A stretch of DNA of 64,000 nt from Bradyrhizobium sp. AZCC 1719 (GCF_036924525.1 NZ_JAZHRU010000001.1:5671001-5735000); one strand, 5' to 3'. Positions 1 to 8,883 are shown, numbered from the stretch's first letter. Notes: generated by a model not told the origin, from the letters alone. A program made the numbers and translations.

Positions 1-582
1 CGGCCCGGCCGAGAAGATCGAGAACACGCCTTCCGGCAATTGCGTCATCGGCGCGAGACCGCCGCCGCCGGCAACCGCACGCGTGCCGGCGCGCTCGAAC
101 GGATTGTTGCGGCAGGCATCGAACACCAGGATGGCGGTGCGCACCTTCCGGTTCTGCATCCGCTCGATGATGCGGTCGGCGAGGATCGAGGCATCGCGCA
201 CGAGTTCTTCCTGGCCTTCGGTCGCCGCCGGCACGTCGGTCGGCAGCAGGAAATTCTGGCCCGCGATTTCAAAACCGTGGCCGGCATAGAAGAAGAACGC
301 CGTATCGCCGGCGTCGACCGCCTTGTCGAACGCCAGCAACGTCTGGCTGAATGCCTGCCGGTTCTGGTTTTCCGCCACCATCACCGTGAAGCCGAGCTGC
401 TTGAGCGTATCGCCCATGGTGCGGGCGTCGTTGACCGCCTTCTGCAGCTTGGGCACGTTCCGGTAGTCGTTGTTGCCGACCACCAGCGCGACACGCTTTT
501 CCGCCTGCGCAGGCGCGGCAAAGGTCGCGACGCAAGTTGCAAGGCTTGTCACCGCAAGCAGTTTGAAAAGCCAGCCCTTCAT
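1..582 (-). CDS. Caspase-like (peptidase C14) secreted protein, 3' part cut by window edge
   Basis: Only the first 194 codons are in the window and the frame is open to base 1. The protein starts with a signal peptide (MKGWLFKLLAV to an AQA cleavage site near residue 27). A caspase-fold p20 domain follows, with a VALVVGNNDY first strand, the catalytic His102 in YAGHG and the catalytic Cys157 in DACRNNPF. The dyad is intact, so a working cysteine peptidase of the metacaspase/C14 family is expected, acting outside the cytoplasm. The start at 582 is preceded by a GGGGGAA ribosome site. The substrate is unknown, and any C-terminal module (SH3, TPR or repeats are frequent in this family) lies outside the window. 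Confidence 0.85.
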   Translation of the reverse strand, partial: MKGWLFKLLAVTSLATCVATFAAPAQAEKRVALVVGNNDYRNVPKLQKAVNDARTMGDTLKQLGFTVMVAENQNRQAFSQTLLAFDKAVDAGDTAFFFYAGHGFEIAGQNFLLPTDVPAATEGQEELVRDASILADRIIERMQNRKVRTAILVFDACRNNPFERAGTRAVAGGGGLAPMTQLPEGVFSIFSAGP

Positions 583-968
583 GGAATTCCCCCTGCGCAC
601 GATTCGTCCTGGTTTGGCCCGTGCGAAGCCGTTTCATGCCATAGTCGGCAGGCTATTGCCCATGGTTCAACAGCTTCGTTCGATGGGAATGAGATGGCTC
701 GATTTGACGGCCAAATGACGGTTTTTGCCGTTATTTGTGCGAAAACATTAAGCTTTTTGGGCTTCAATGCCGGTTCCTAGATTGACTTTGGCCATTTCGA
801 CCCTATGTTCGCGCTCAACGCGGCCTTGGATCGAAACGCGATTCCTTAGGTTAGCCGCTCGTCTGCGTAAGTCAGAGCCCCCAGCTTTTCAAAAGCGCGC
901 CGTTTCGGGGCAAAACGCGACAGCCTTTTTACCTTCGATTCCGAACGGCGGTGTCGACTAGAGGCTCA
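583..968. other. Divergent intergenic region between caspase and helicase genes
   Basis: This stretch of 386 bases has no convincing gene. It must hold the divergent promoters of the caspase-like gene (leftward) and the DEAD-box helicase gene (rightward). A small hairpin at 713-736 (AAATGACGG, six-base loop, CCGTTATTT, one wobble pair) is the only clear structure. Base composition is more AT-rich at 700-760 than in the flanking genes. Confidence 0.5.
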
Positions 969-2453
969 ATGTCTTTTTCCCATCTCGGACTTTCCGATAA
1001 GGTCCTCGCCGCAGTTGCGGCTTCCGGTTACACCACCCCTACTCCCATCCAGGAACAGGCGATCCCCCCCGTTCTGGCCCGCCGCGACGTCCTCGGCATC
1101 GCCCAGACCGGCACCGGCAAAACCGCCGCCTTCGTCCTGCCCATGCTCACTTTGCTGGAAAAGGGCCGCGCCAGGGCACGGATGCCCCGCACCCTGATCC
1201 TCGAACCGACCCGCGAACTTGCGGCACAGGTGAAAGAGAATTTCGACAAGTATGGCGCTGGCCAGAAACTCAACGTCGCGCTTTTGATCGGCGGCGTCTC
1301 GTTCGGCGACCAGGATTCCAAGCTGACCCGTGGTGTCGACGTCCTGATCGCAACTCCGGGCCGGCTGCTCGACCACACCGAGCGCGGCGGCCTCCTGCTC
1401 ACCGGCGTCGAACTGCTGGTCATCGACGAAGCCGACCGCATGCTGGACATGGGCTTCATCCCCGATATCGAACGCATCTGCAAGCTGGTGCCGTTCACGC
1501 GCCAGACCCTGTTCTTCACCGCGACGATGCCGCCGGAAATCAGCCGCATCAGCGAAACTTTTCTGCACAACCCTGAACGAATCGAAGTCTCGCGGCCGGC
1601 AACTACGGCGACCGGCGTGTCGCAGTTCAAGGTCACCGGCGGCCGTGAGCCGCACCAGAAGCGCGAACTCCTTCGCCGCCTGTTGCGCGACGCCAAGGAC
1701 CTCAACAACGCGATCATCTTCTGCAATCGCAAGCGTGAGGTCGCCGTCGTTCACAAATCGCTGCAGAAGCACGGCTTCAGTGTCGGCGCCCTGCACGGCG
1801 ATATGGACCAGTCGGCGCGCACCGCGGCGCTCGATCAATTCCGCAAGGGCGAGATCCCGCTGCTGGTGGCCTCCGATGTCGCTGCCCGCGGCCTCGACAT
1901 TCCCGCCGTCAGCCACGTCTTCAATTTCGACGTGCCGCATCACGCCGACGACTACGTGCATCGCATTGGCCGCACCGGACGCGCCGGGCGCGCCGGCACC
2001 GCGATCTCGATCGTGACGCCGCTCGACAGCAAGTCGATCGCTGCAATCGAACGACTGATCGGGCAAACCATTCCGCCCGCCGAAGGTGACTACGCCCTAC
2101 ATTCGGACTCGTCCGAGGAGGCCGATCAGCCGCGCGAACATCGCGCGCGGGAAGGCTCGCGCGGCGGGCGCAAGCCGCGCCGCGAACGCGAGCCGCGACA
2201 CGCCAAGGATCCTGAGAAGCGCAGCGAGAAGAGCGCTGATCGTGAACCGCGGCATGCCAAGGGCACGGGCCGCAGTGCCAGGCCGCAGCCGGAGGCCACC
2301 GCCTTCTCGCCGCCCGCCCCTGCGCAGCCTTCGCGCGTGCCCTCGATCGGGCGACCCGAACCGCGGCGCGCCCACCGCGAGGTCGAATCAGAGCCCGCCG
2401 ATCACTCGCACCTTCCTGCATTCCTCTTGCGGCCCATTCGCGCCCGCGTCTGA
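969..2453 (+). CDS. DEAD-box ATP-dependent RNA helicase (RhlE-like)
   Basis: This 494-residue superfamily 2 RNA helicase unwinds RNA duplexes using ATP in the cytoplasm, typically in RNA decay, ribosome assembly or cold adaptation. Visible motifs are the Q motif (Gln28 in TPTPIQ), Walker A AQTGTGKT (45-52), PTRELA, the DEAD box at 153-156, TAT motif III, and HRIGRTGR from residue 331. After about residue 370 the chain becomes a long basic, Arg/Pro/Glu-rich low-complexity tail, as in RhlE-type helicases, likely for RNA contact. ATG 969 is chosen over the in-frame GTG at 951 because MSFSHLGL is the usual N-terminus and GAGG lies just upstream. The exact subfamily is inferred. Confidence 0.93.
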   Translation: MSFSHLGLSDKVLAAVAASGYTTPTPIQEQAIPPVLARRDVLGIAQTGTGKTAAFVLPMLTLLEKGRARARMPRTLILEPTRELAAQVKENFDKYGAGQKLNVALLIGGVSFGDQDSKLTRGVDVLIATPGRLLDHTERGGLLLTGVELLVIDEADRMLDMGFIPDIERICKLVPFTRQTLFFTATMPPEISRISETFLHNPERIEVSRPATTATGVSQFKVTGGREPHQKRELLRRLLRDAKDLNNAIIFCNRKREVAVVHKSLQKHGFSVGALHGDMDQSARTAALDQFRKGEIPLLVASDVAARGLDIPAVSHVFNFDVPHHADDYVHRIGRTGRAGRAGTAISIVTPLDSKSIAAIERLIGQTIPPAEGDYALHSDSSEEADQPREHRAREGSRGGRKPRREREPRHAKDPEKRSEKSADREPRHAKGTGRSARPQPEATAFSPPAPAQPSRVPSIGRPEPRRAHREVESEPADHSHLPAFLLRPIRARV

Positions 2454-2470
2454 CAAGCGTCGATTTCCTG

Positions 2471-2493
2471 CGGCCGGAACTGTTTACCGGCCG
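2471..2493 (+). terminator. Hairpin after helicase gene, possible terminator
   Basis: A perfect 7-bp GC-rich stem (CGGCCGG and CCGGCCG) with a nine-base loop lies 18 bases after the helicase stop. The downstream T run is poor, so it may be a weak or Rho-assisted terminator. Confidence 0.4.
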
Positions 2494-2579
2494 TTCATCC
2501 TCCTCCGTTAACTTACGGCGATAATTTAGTCATTGCTGCACGGCAACGACCGGCGCTGCTCGCTATTGGGGACGGATCA

Positions 2580-3647
2580 GTGGTCAAGCTGCTGGACGAG
2601 CACGAACGCACGATGGCGTTTGCCGAAGTCGCGTTGGGCCAGATCAAATCCCTCAGGCAGACCGCCGTCCCACGCAATTATGAAATCTGGTACGTCTACG
2701 CGACCGGATACAATGCTCCCCTCAACAAGATCATCAACGAGACGCTGGCGCGCAACGGCAAGCTGAGCGAGTCCGATCTCGAACAGATCTACGAAACCTA
2801 TCTCTCCCACATCAAGGCCTCCGACCGCATCGACAAGGTCGGCGCGCGCGTGATCGGCGAGATCGACGACGTGATGACCCTCATTACCGAGGCGCTCAGC
2901 ATGTCGGAGAGCTATGACGCCAAGCTGAGCGGCGCGAACGAAAAACTCAGGAACGCCAAAAGCGTCGATCAGATCAAGGCGATCGTCGACGGTCTGGTGA
3001 AATCGACGCGCGAGATGCGCGAGACCAACAAGGCGCTGGAGAACCGGCTGGCGTTATCTAGGACCGCCATCAGCAATCTTCAGCACAGCCTCGAAGCGAT
3101 CCGCGCCGAGAGCCTGACCGATCCGCTGACCGGATTGGGTAATCGCAAATATTTCGACCGCTCGATCGAGATGGCGGTGCGAACGGCGATGGCGAGCGGC
3201 GAACCGCTGTCGCTGATGATGTTCGACATCGACCATTTCAAATCGTTCAACGATTCCTACGGCCATCTAACCGGCGATCAGGTGCTGCGGCTGGTAGCGA
3301 TGTCGCTGAAGCAAACCATCAAGGGCCAGGACATCACCGCCCGCTATGGCGGCGAGGAGTTCGCGGTGGTGCTGCCGAATACCGGGCTGCGGCAGGCGCT
3401 GACGGTCGCTGACCACATCCGCCGCGCCATCATGGCCAAGGAATTGAAGAAGAAATCGACCGGCGAAATTCTCGGCCGCGTCACCATCTCGGTCGGCGTT
3501 TCCATGCTGAAGCCGGACGACGACACGGATTCGCTGATCGAGCGCGCTGATGCCTGCCTCTACGCCGCCAAGCGCAACGGCCGCAACCGCGTGGTCTGCG
3601 AAGTCGACCCCGAATACGCCGCCGAGACCCGCACCCAGGTCGCCTAG
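2580..3647 (+). CDS. GGDEF diguanylate cyclase
   Basis: This 355-residue protein makes cyclic di-GMP from two GTP. The N-terminal half (about 1-170) is helical and soluble with no recognisable sensor, and it ends in a likely coiled coil. The GGDEF domain begins with DPLTGLGNRKYF, and the active-site motif is GGEEF at 257-261, so catalysis is expected. The product-inhibition site that normally reads RxxD five residues upstream is KGQD here, so feedback may be weakened. There is no EAL domain and no membrane segment. The start is GTG with GGGGAC upstream. The gene ends seven bases from the convergent TfoX gene. Confidence 0.92.
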   Translation: MVKLLDEHERTMAFAEVALGQIKSLRQTAVPRNYEIWYVYATGYNAPLNKIINETLARNGKLSESDLEQIYETYLSHIKASDRIDKVGARVIGEIDDVMTLITEALSMSESYDAKLSGANEKLRNAKSVDQIKAIVDGLVKSTREMRETNKALENRLALSRTAISNLQHSLEAIRAESLTDPLTGLGNRKYFDRSIEMAVRTAMASGEPLSLMMFDIDHFKSFNDSYGHLTGDQVLRLVAMSLKQTIKGQDITARYGGEEFAVVLPNTGLRQALTVADHIRRAIMAKELKKKSTGEILGRVTISVGVSMLKPDDDTDSLIERADACLYAAKRNGRNRVVCEVDPEYAAETRTQVA

Positions 3648-3654
3648 GCGCCAG

Positions 3655-4089
3655 CTATTTGCGCCGCGCCTTCCTCGCCTTCGCTGCCGGCTCACGGCTG
3701 CCAGCCGGCTTGTTCACAGCCTTGCTCGAGACCTTCGGCTTCGCCGCCTTGCGCGCCTTCGGGCGCTTGCGTAACGCCGCGCGCTGCGCCGCCGCCAGCG
3801 CAGCCCTCGCCCATTCGGCCAATTCCTCGGAGTCGTCGAACAGACGAGCCGGCAATTGCCAATACGAGTTTACAGTAACGGTCTTGGCCCGCGTCTGATA
3901 TTGAAATGGTGTCGATCCCTCTGCTTCGAATTGCGGGATCGTTTGTTGATCAGCGCGAAGATAAAGCCCTGCGCGTAGCGACAGTGCGAAGTTGGTGCCG
4001 TCGGCGGATATGCCAAATCCGGAGAACATCCGGCGGATGGTGACGGGGCCGAAGTCCGCAAACAGATCGATCAGAAAATCGCGATCCAT
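3655..4089 (-). CDS. TfoX/Sxy N-terminal domain protein
   Basis: This is a 144-residue protein. Residues 1-95 match the TfoX N-terminal domain (FADFGPVTIRRMFSGFGISADG, later a conserved SYWQLP), a small fold first known from competence regulators but widespread in bacteria without that role. The last 45 residues are very rich in Lys, Arg and Ala, suggesting nucleic-acid contact. The gene follows sufA on the same strand with a 28-base gap, so it may be the last cistron of the suf operon. No function in Fe-S assembly is known to me, and the link is positional only. Confidence 0.8.
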   Translation of the reverse strand: MDRDFLIDLFADFGPVTIRRMFSGFGISADGTNFALSLRAGLYLRADQQTIPQFEAEGSTPFQYQTRAKTVTVNSYWQLPARLFDDSEELAEWARAALAAAQRAALRKRPKARKAAKPKVSSKAVNKPAGSREPAAKARKARRK

Positions 4090-4117
4090 CGCTCACCGCC
4101 CCCCGGCGACCGGTCGC

Positions 4118-4504
4118 TCAAACCTTCGCAGGTGTCAGTTGAACCGACTCGCCGCAGCCACAGGCGGAAACCTGGTTCGGGTTGTTGAAGATGAACTGCG
4201 CCTGGAGCTTGTCGGCCTTGTAGTCCATCTCGGTGCCGAGCAGGAACAGGACCGCCTTGGGATCGACCAGAATCTTGACGCCCTTGTCCTCGACGACTTC
4301 GTCGGTGGGGCGGATCTCATGGGCATATTCCACCGTATAGGATTGCCCGGCGCAGCCGCCGTTTTTGATGCCAACGCGCAAGCCCACGATCTCGGAATCG
4401 GCGCGTTTGGTCAGCTCCGTGATCCGCGCGGCGGCGGCCTCGGTCAGCTTCATGACCTGCGGGCGCGGCCTCGGCTTCGGCTTGGACTGGACGATGGTAT
4501 CCAT
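4118..4504 (-). CDS. sufA: SufA/IscA A-type Fe-S carrier
   Basis: This 128-residue HesB/IscA-family protein accepts Fe-S clusters from the SufBCD scaffold and passes them to apoproteins. The three conserved ligands are present: Cys51 (in GGCAGQS), Cys115 and Cys117 (ACGCGES). An extra N-terminus of about 16 residues is rich in Lys, Pro and Arg. The gene lies downstream of sufT and a VOC gene with a 123-base gap, which could hold a separate promoter (an AT-rich stretch at 4540-4570). ATG 4504 is the only good start. Confidence 0.93.
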   Translation of the reverse strand: MDTIVQSKPKPRPRPQVMKLTEAAAARITELTKRADSEIVGLRVGIKNGGCAGQSYTVEYAHEIRPTDEVVEDKGVKILVDPKAVLFLLGTEMDYKADKLQAQFIFNNPNQVSACGCGESVQLTPAKV

Positions 4505-4627
4505 AGCGGTCGATCTCCGGCGTCGCGTCGCGGCGACGAGCTATCATAGCATTAAAATAACAACGAAATTCCCACTGTGAAGGTCTCTCGTCATAAACTC
4601 GATCAGAACCCCTCGAAACGCTGTCCG

Positions 4628-5041
4628 CTAGTAAATCTTCCAAATTCCCGGCGTCGCCAGTTCCAGCAAATGGTTGTCCGGGTCGCGGAAGTAGATGCTT
4701 TTCCCGCCGCGCGGCCAGTCCGTCCTGCCTTCGATCGCGACATTGTGCTCGCCGAGTGCCTCTTCCCACACCGGCATCTCAGCCGCCGGAATGGCAAAGG
4801 CCATGTGAATGGGGCCGCTGCCATCATGCGGCGGAATGGTGCCGCCGGGGAGTTGGATCGTCTCAGGCGCCGAGCCGCGGCGAAACAGCAGCAGCACGCT
4901 CCGTCCACCGACATCGAAAGCAACGAACCGCGGATCCGCCGTCAGCGCTTCCAAACCCAGCACCTCCTCGTAGAACGCGCGGGCGCGGTCGAGGTCATCG
5001 ACATAGAGTGCAGTCTCGATGACGCCGGATAGCTTGGGCAA
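4628..5041 (-). CDS. VOC (glyoxalase/bleomycin-resistance) family protein inside suf operon
   Basis: This is a 137-residue vicinal-oxygen-chelate fold protein with two beta-alpha-beta-beta-beta units. The first is VIETALYVDDLDRARAFYEEVLGL and the second is around HMAFAIPAAEMPVWEEAL, ending in YFRDPDNHLLELATP. Possible metal ligands are the His of HMAF and the Glu of LLEL. It could be a lyase, isomerase, dioxygenase or small-molecule binder, and the sequence does not say which. It sits nine bases after sufT on the same strand, so it is very probably co-transcribed with Fe-S assembly genes, which is an odd place for this family. Confidence 0.85.
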   Translation of the reverse strand: MPKLSGVIETALYVDDLDRARAFYEEVLGLEALTADPRFVAFDVGGRSVLLLFRRGSAPETIQLPGGTIPPHDGSGPIHMAFAIPAAEMPVWEEALGEHNVAIEGRTDWPRGGKSIYFRDPDNHLLELATPGIWKIY

Positions 5042-5050
5042 CGGGTCCCT

Positions 5051-5422
5051 TCACCACATGTTGAGGACGAGGCGCGCCTCGTCGGACATCCGATCCGGCG
5101 TCCAGGCCGGATCCCACACCAGATTGACATTGACGACACCGACGCCAGGCACGCTGGCGATCGCGTTCTCCACCATGGTCGGCAATTCGCCGGCCGCCGG
5201 ACAATTCGGGGTGGTCAGCGTCATCGTCACATCGACGCTGCGGTCGTCCTTCAGGTCGACCTTGTAGATCAGTCCGAGTTCGTAAATGTCGGCCGGAATT
5301 TCCGGGTCGAACACCGTCTTCAGCGCGGCAACGATTTCCGTGCCGAGCCGCTCCGTCTCCTCCGGCGGCAGCGCCGAATTGGTTTCCATGTTGGCGGTTT
5401 TGACTTCGGCTGTGTCACTCAT
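5051..5422 (-). CDS. sufT: SufT, MIP18/DUF59 Fe-S assembly factor
   Basis: This is a 123-residue protein with the DUF59/MIP18 fold: VFDPEIPADIYELGLIY, then TMTLTTPNCPAAGELP carrying the conserved Cys, and a C-terminal VWDPAWTPDRMSDEAR. Proteins of this family help deliver or mature Fe-S clusters and are standard members of alphaproteobacterial and Gram-positive suf operons. The start overlaps the end of sufS (ATGA), indicating translational coupling. The name sufT is by family and context. Confidence 0.9.
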   Translation of the reverse strand: MSDTAEVKTANMETNSALPPEETERLGTEIVAALKTVFDPEIPADIYELGLIYKVDLKDDRSVDVTMTLTTPNCPAAGELPTMVENAIASVPGVGVVNVNLVWDPAWTPDRMSDEARLVLNMW

Positions 5423-6666
5423 GCGAACAAATCCTGCGCCTTGATCAGCGCCTGTGCCAGATGGTCGACTTCTTCCCGGGTATTATACATTCCAAACGAC
5501 GCCCGGCAGGTGGCTGTGACATTGAACCGCTCTAAAAGCGGCATCACGCAATGGGTGCCGGCGCGCACCGCGATTCCCTGCCGGTCAATTACGGTTGCGA
5601 CGTCGTGAGGATGGGCGCCCTTCATCTCGAAGGAGATCACCGGCCCCTTGCCGCGCGCGGTGCCGATCAGCCGCAGCGAATTGATTTCGCGCAGCCGGTC
5701 CTGAGCGTAGTTCAAAAGATCGTGCTCGTGGGCGGCGATGCGCTCCTTGCCGATCGAGTTGACGTAATCGATCGCAGCGCCCAGCCCGATCGCCTCGACG
5801 ATCGGCGGCGTCCCGGCTTCGAACTTGTGCGGCGGCTCGCCATAGGTGACCCAGTCCTTTGCCACCTCGCGGATCATCTCGCCGCCGCCATTATAGGGCC
5901 GCATCGCGACCAGGTGCTCGTGCTTGGCGTACAGCGCGCCAATCCCGGTCGGACCATAGATCTTGTGGCCGGTGAAGGCATAGAAATCGCAATCGAGGTC
6001 CTGCACGTCGATCGGCAAATGCACAGCGCCTTGCGCGCCGTCGACCAGCACCAGAATGCCGCGGTCATGGGCGAGCTTCACGACTTCCTTGACCGGGACG
6101 AAGGTGCCAAGCGCGTTCGACATCTGAGTGATGGCGACGAGCTTGGTGCGCGGTGTCAGAAGCTTCTCGAACTCCTCGATCAGGAAATTGCCGTCGTCGT
6201 CGACCGGCGCCCATTTGATCACGGCGCCATGGCGCTCGCGCAAAAAGTGCCAGGGCACAATGTTGGAGTGGTGCTCCATGATCGAGAGCACGATCTCGTC
6301 GCCCTGCTTGATGTTGGGCTCGCCCCAGGACGATGCCACCAGATTGATGGCCTCGGTGACATTGCGGGTGAAGATAATTTCTTCACTGCGCCCTGCGTTA
6401 ATGAATTTCGCCACCTTGGCGCGGCCGCCCTCGTAGGCCTCCGTTGCGGCATTGGCGAGATAGTGCAGGCCGCGATGTACGTTGGCGTATTCGCTTCTGT
6501 AGGCTTCCGTCATGCGATCGAGCACGGCGGTCGGCTTCTGCGCGGAGGCGGCATTGTCGAGGTAAACCAGCGGCTTGCCATAGACCTTCATCGCCAGCGC
6601 GGGGAAATCCTCCCGCACGCGGGCCACGTCGTAGGCGCCATTCTTGACCGCCGGATGCTGGGTCAT
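5419..6666 (-). CDS. sufS: Cysteine desulfurase SufS (group II)
   Basis: This 415-residue PLP enzyme takes sulfur from L-cysteine as a persulfide for cluster assembly on SufBCD. The internal aldimine lysine is Lys235 in FTGHKIYGPTG, and the persulfide Cys373 lies in the short RAGTHC loop typical of group II (SufS) enzymes. The ATG at 6666 overlaps the sufD stop as ATGA and gives the expected length. An in-frame start 18 bases upstream would lie inside sufD and is less likely. Most SufS proteins act with SufE, which is not seen in this window. Confidence 0.96.
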   Translation of the reverse strand: MTQHPAVKNGAYDVARVREDFPALAMKVYGKPLVYLDNAASAQKPTAVLDRMTEAYRSEYANVHRGLHYLANAATEAYEGGRAKVAKFINAGRSEEIIFTRNVTEAINLVASSWGEPNIKQGDEIVLSIMEHHSNIVPWHFLRERHGAVIKWAPVDDDGNFLIEEFEKLLTPRTKLVAITQMSNALGTFVPVKEVVKLAHDRGILVLVDGAQGAVHLPIDVQDLDCDFYAFTGHKIYGPTGIGALYAKHEHLVAMRPYNGGGEMIREVAKDWVTYGEPPHKFEAGTPPIVEAIGLGAAIDYVNSIGKERIAAHEHDLLNYAQDRLREINSLRLIGTARGKGPVISFEMKGAHPHDVATVIDRQGIAVRAGTHCVMPLLERFNVTATCRASFGMYNTREEVDHLAQALIKAQDLFA

Positions 6667-7988
6667 GCCCGTGCCTCCAGCCAACGCTGCGCGGCGGCGA
6701 TTGCGAGCTCGCGCAGATCGTCGTTGACGATGGATTCGATGGCCTCACCAACAAAGGCCTGGATCAACAGCGCCTGGGCCTCCTTCTCGGAAAGGCCGCG
6801 GGCACGCAGGTAGAACAGCAAGCTCTCGTCCAGCGCGCCAGTGGTGGCGCCATGGCCGCAGGTAACGTCATCGGCGAAGATCTCGAGCTCCGGCTTGTTG
6901 TCGGCCTCGGCGTCGTCGGACAACAGCAGTGCCCGCGTCATCATCTTCGCGTCGGTCTTCTGGGCATCGGGACGCACGATGATGCGGCCCTGGAACACCG
7001 AATGGCCACGGTCGTCGACCACGGCGCGGAACACTTCGCGGCTGGCGCAATGCGGCACCGCGTGATCCATGAACAGCGTGGTGTCGGCGTGCTGGCGCCC
7101 GTTGAGCAGATTGACGCCGTTGGTCTCGACTCTCGAACCCTCACCGGCAAAAGCGATGGTCGCCTGATAGCGGCTGACGGCGGCGCCCGAGGTCATGCCA
7201 AAGGTGTTGAAATGCGCGTGGGCACCCAGCGTGATGACGGCGGAGGAGATGTTGAACGCGTCGCGGCCATCCTCTACCAGTCGAACATGGTCGAGCCGCG
7301 AATTATCGCCGATTGCGACGATCAGCGAGTCATGCGCCTGATAGGCCTTCGCACCCTCGGCCGCGATGTAGCTCTCGACCAGCGTCGCGCCGGTATCCTT
7401 GCCGAGACGCAGCAGCGAACGGGTGTATATCGCAGCCGGCGTGGCGCCGCTCGCGACATGAATGATCTGCAGCGGCTGCTTCAGCACGACGCCGTTGGCG
7501 ATCTCGATCACCACGCCGTCGGTCATCATCGCGCTGTTGAGCGCAACCATCGGATTGGCATTGTCGGGCGTGAATAGCTGCGTCTGCAGCGCGGCGTCCC
7601 CGGTTTCCAGCACGTCGCGTAAAGTGCTGACGGTAACGCCCTTCTCCAACCCCTCCAATTCGGAGAGCTTCGGCGCGAACACGCCGTCCACCAGCACCAG
7701 CCGACGCGCACCCTTGATCGCCTGCAGCTTCACGGCGGCAGCAGCCTGCTTCAGCGCGGCCGCATCCGGTGTGGCCGCCAGCGGCAGCACCTCGCGCATC
7801 AGCGCGCGCAGATCGGTGTATTTCCATTCCTCGAGCCGCCGGTGCGGCAGGCCGACGCGCTCATAGGCCTCGAAGGCGGTATTCCGCGCCTCGGCGACCT
7901 TGCCGCCGCCCGGCAGCCGATCGCGCGCCACCGCAAAGCTGTCGCTCAGCGCGCGCCCGGTCTCGTTTTTTGCCAGAACTACATTCAT
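6663..7988 (-). CDS. sufD: Fe-S assembly scaffold protein SufD
   Basis: This 441-residue SufB/SufD-family protein pairs with SufB and the SufC ATPase to form the SufBC2D scaffold. The C-terminal core carries GRQHADTTLFMDHAVPHCASREVFRAV and the CGHGATTGALDESLLFYLRARGL block shared with SufB. The start is the second of two possible codons (GTG 7991, ATG 7988), and ATG is preferred. It follows sufC by 17 bases and overlaps sufS by four. Confidence 0.95.
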   Translation of the reverse strand: MNVVLAKNETGRALSDSFAVARDRLPGGGKVAEARNTAFEAYERVGLPHRRLEEWKYTDLRALMREVLPLAATPDAAALKQAAAAVKLQAIKGARRLVLVDGVFAPKLSELEGLEKGVTVSTLRDVLETGDAALQTQLFTPDNANPMVALNSAMMTDGVVIEIANGVVLKQPLQIIHVASGATPAAIYTRSLLRLGKDTGATLVESYIAAEGAKAYQAHDSLIVAIGDNSRLDHVRLVEDGRDAFNISSAVITLGAHAHFNTFGMTSGAAVSRYQATIAFAGEGSRVETNGVNLLNGRQHADTTLFMDHAVPHCASREVFRAVVDDRGHSVFQGRIIVRPDAQKTDAKMMTRALLLSDDAEADNKPELEIFADDVTCGHGATTGALDESLLFYLRARGLSEKEAQALLIQAFVGEAIESIVNDDLRELAIAAAQRWLEARA

Positions 7989-8005
7989 CACAAATCCGCT
8001 TCCCG

Positions 8006-8758
8006 TCAGGCCGCGTCTTCGAACTGGGTATAGCCGGAAGCCTCGAGCTCCAGAGCCAGATCCTTGCCGCCGCTCTTCACGACGCGGCCCTTCGACATCA
8101 CATGCACGAAATCGGGCACGATGTAGTTGAGCAGCCGCTGGTAGTGGGTGATGACCACCATGGCGCGATCGGGCGAACGCAGCGCGTTGACGCCGTCGGC
8201 GGCGATCCTGAGCGCGTCGATGTCGAGGCCGGAATCCATTTCATCGAGGATGCAGACGGCCGGCTCGAACAGCGCCATCTGCAAAATCTCGTTGCGCTTC
8301 TTCTCGCCGCCGGAGAAGCCGACATTGACGCCGCGCTTGAGCATGTCCTGGGGGATGTTGAGCGACTTTGCGACCTCGCGCACCTTCTTCAGGAAGTCCG
8401 GCGTGGAGAACTCGCTTTCGCCGCGCGCCTTGCGCTGCGCGTTCAGCGCGGTGCGGAGGAAGTTCATGGTGGCGACGCCGGGAATTTCGACCGGATACTG
8501 GAACGCCAGGAACACGCCCTTGGCGGCGCGCTCGTCCGGCTCCATTTCAAGGAGATCCTCGCCCTTGAACAGGATCTGGCCGTCGGTGACTTCGTAGCCC
8601 GGCTTGCCCGCGATGACGTGGCTCAGGGTGGATTTGCCGGAGCCATTCGGTCCCATGATCGCGTGGACTTCGCCCGGGTTCACGGTCAGCGTCAACCCGT
8701 GGAGAATTTCGCGATCCTCGACACGAACCTTCAGGTCTTTCACTTCAAGCAATGACAT
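8006..8758 (-). CDS. sufC: Fe-S assembly ATPase SufC
   Basis: This 250-residue ABC-type soluble ATPase drives conformational change of the SufBC2D complex. Walker A is GPNGSGKST at 36-44. The ABC signature FSGGEKKR is at 148-155, and Walker B plus the catalytic Glu (CILDEMDSGLD) is at 169-179, followed by an H-loop VITH. It has the SufC-specific extension around the Q-loop. It is separated from sufB by about 125 bases holding a palindromic repeat. Confidence 0.97.
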   Translation of the reverse strand: MSLLEVKDLKVRVEDREILHGLTLTVNPGEVHAIMGPNGSGKSTLSHVIAGKPGYEVTDGQILFKGEDLLEMEPDERAAKGVFLAFQYPVEIPGVATMNFLRTALNAQRKARGESEFSTPDFLKKVREVAKSLNIPQDMLKRGVNVGFSGGEKKRNEILQMALFEPAVCILDEMDSGLDIDALRIAADGVNALRSPDRAMVVITHYQRLLNYIVPDFVHVMSKGRVVKSGGKDLALELEASGYTQFEDAA

Positions 8759-8778
8759 GTTGTTTTTCCATTTTCACC

Positions 8779-8880
8779 CCTCGTCCTGAGGAGCGCCGCC
8801 AGACGCGTCTCGAAGGACGTGGCCACAGTCTTTCCTCTCATCCTTCGAGACGGCCGCTGCGCGGCCTCCTCAGGATGAGG
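8779..8880. repeat. Palindromic intergenic repeat between sufB and sufC
   Basis: The outer arms are CCTCGTCCTGAGGAG (8779-8793) and CTCCTCAGGATGAGG (8866-8880). The inner arms CGTCTCGAAGGA (8806-8817) and TCCTTCGAGACG (8841-8852) are perfectly inverted. The whole element can fold into a long branched hairpin within the operon mRNA. From memory, this motif (CTCGAAGGATGAGG with CCTCAGGATGAGG) is a highly repeated REP-like element in Bradyrhizobium genomes. It contains no gene. Confidence 0.85.
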
Positions 8881-8883
8881 TCG

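Noticed and set aside
8779..8880. Insertion sequence remnant between sufB and sufC
   Set aside because: No transposase fragment or target duplication is visible. It is a short palindromic repeat of REP type.
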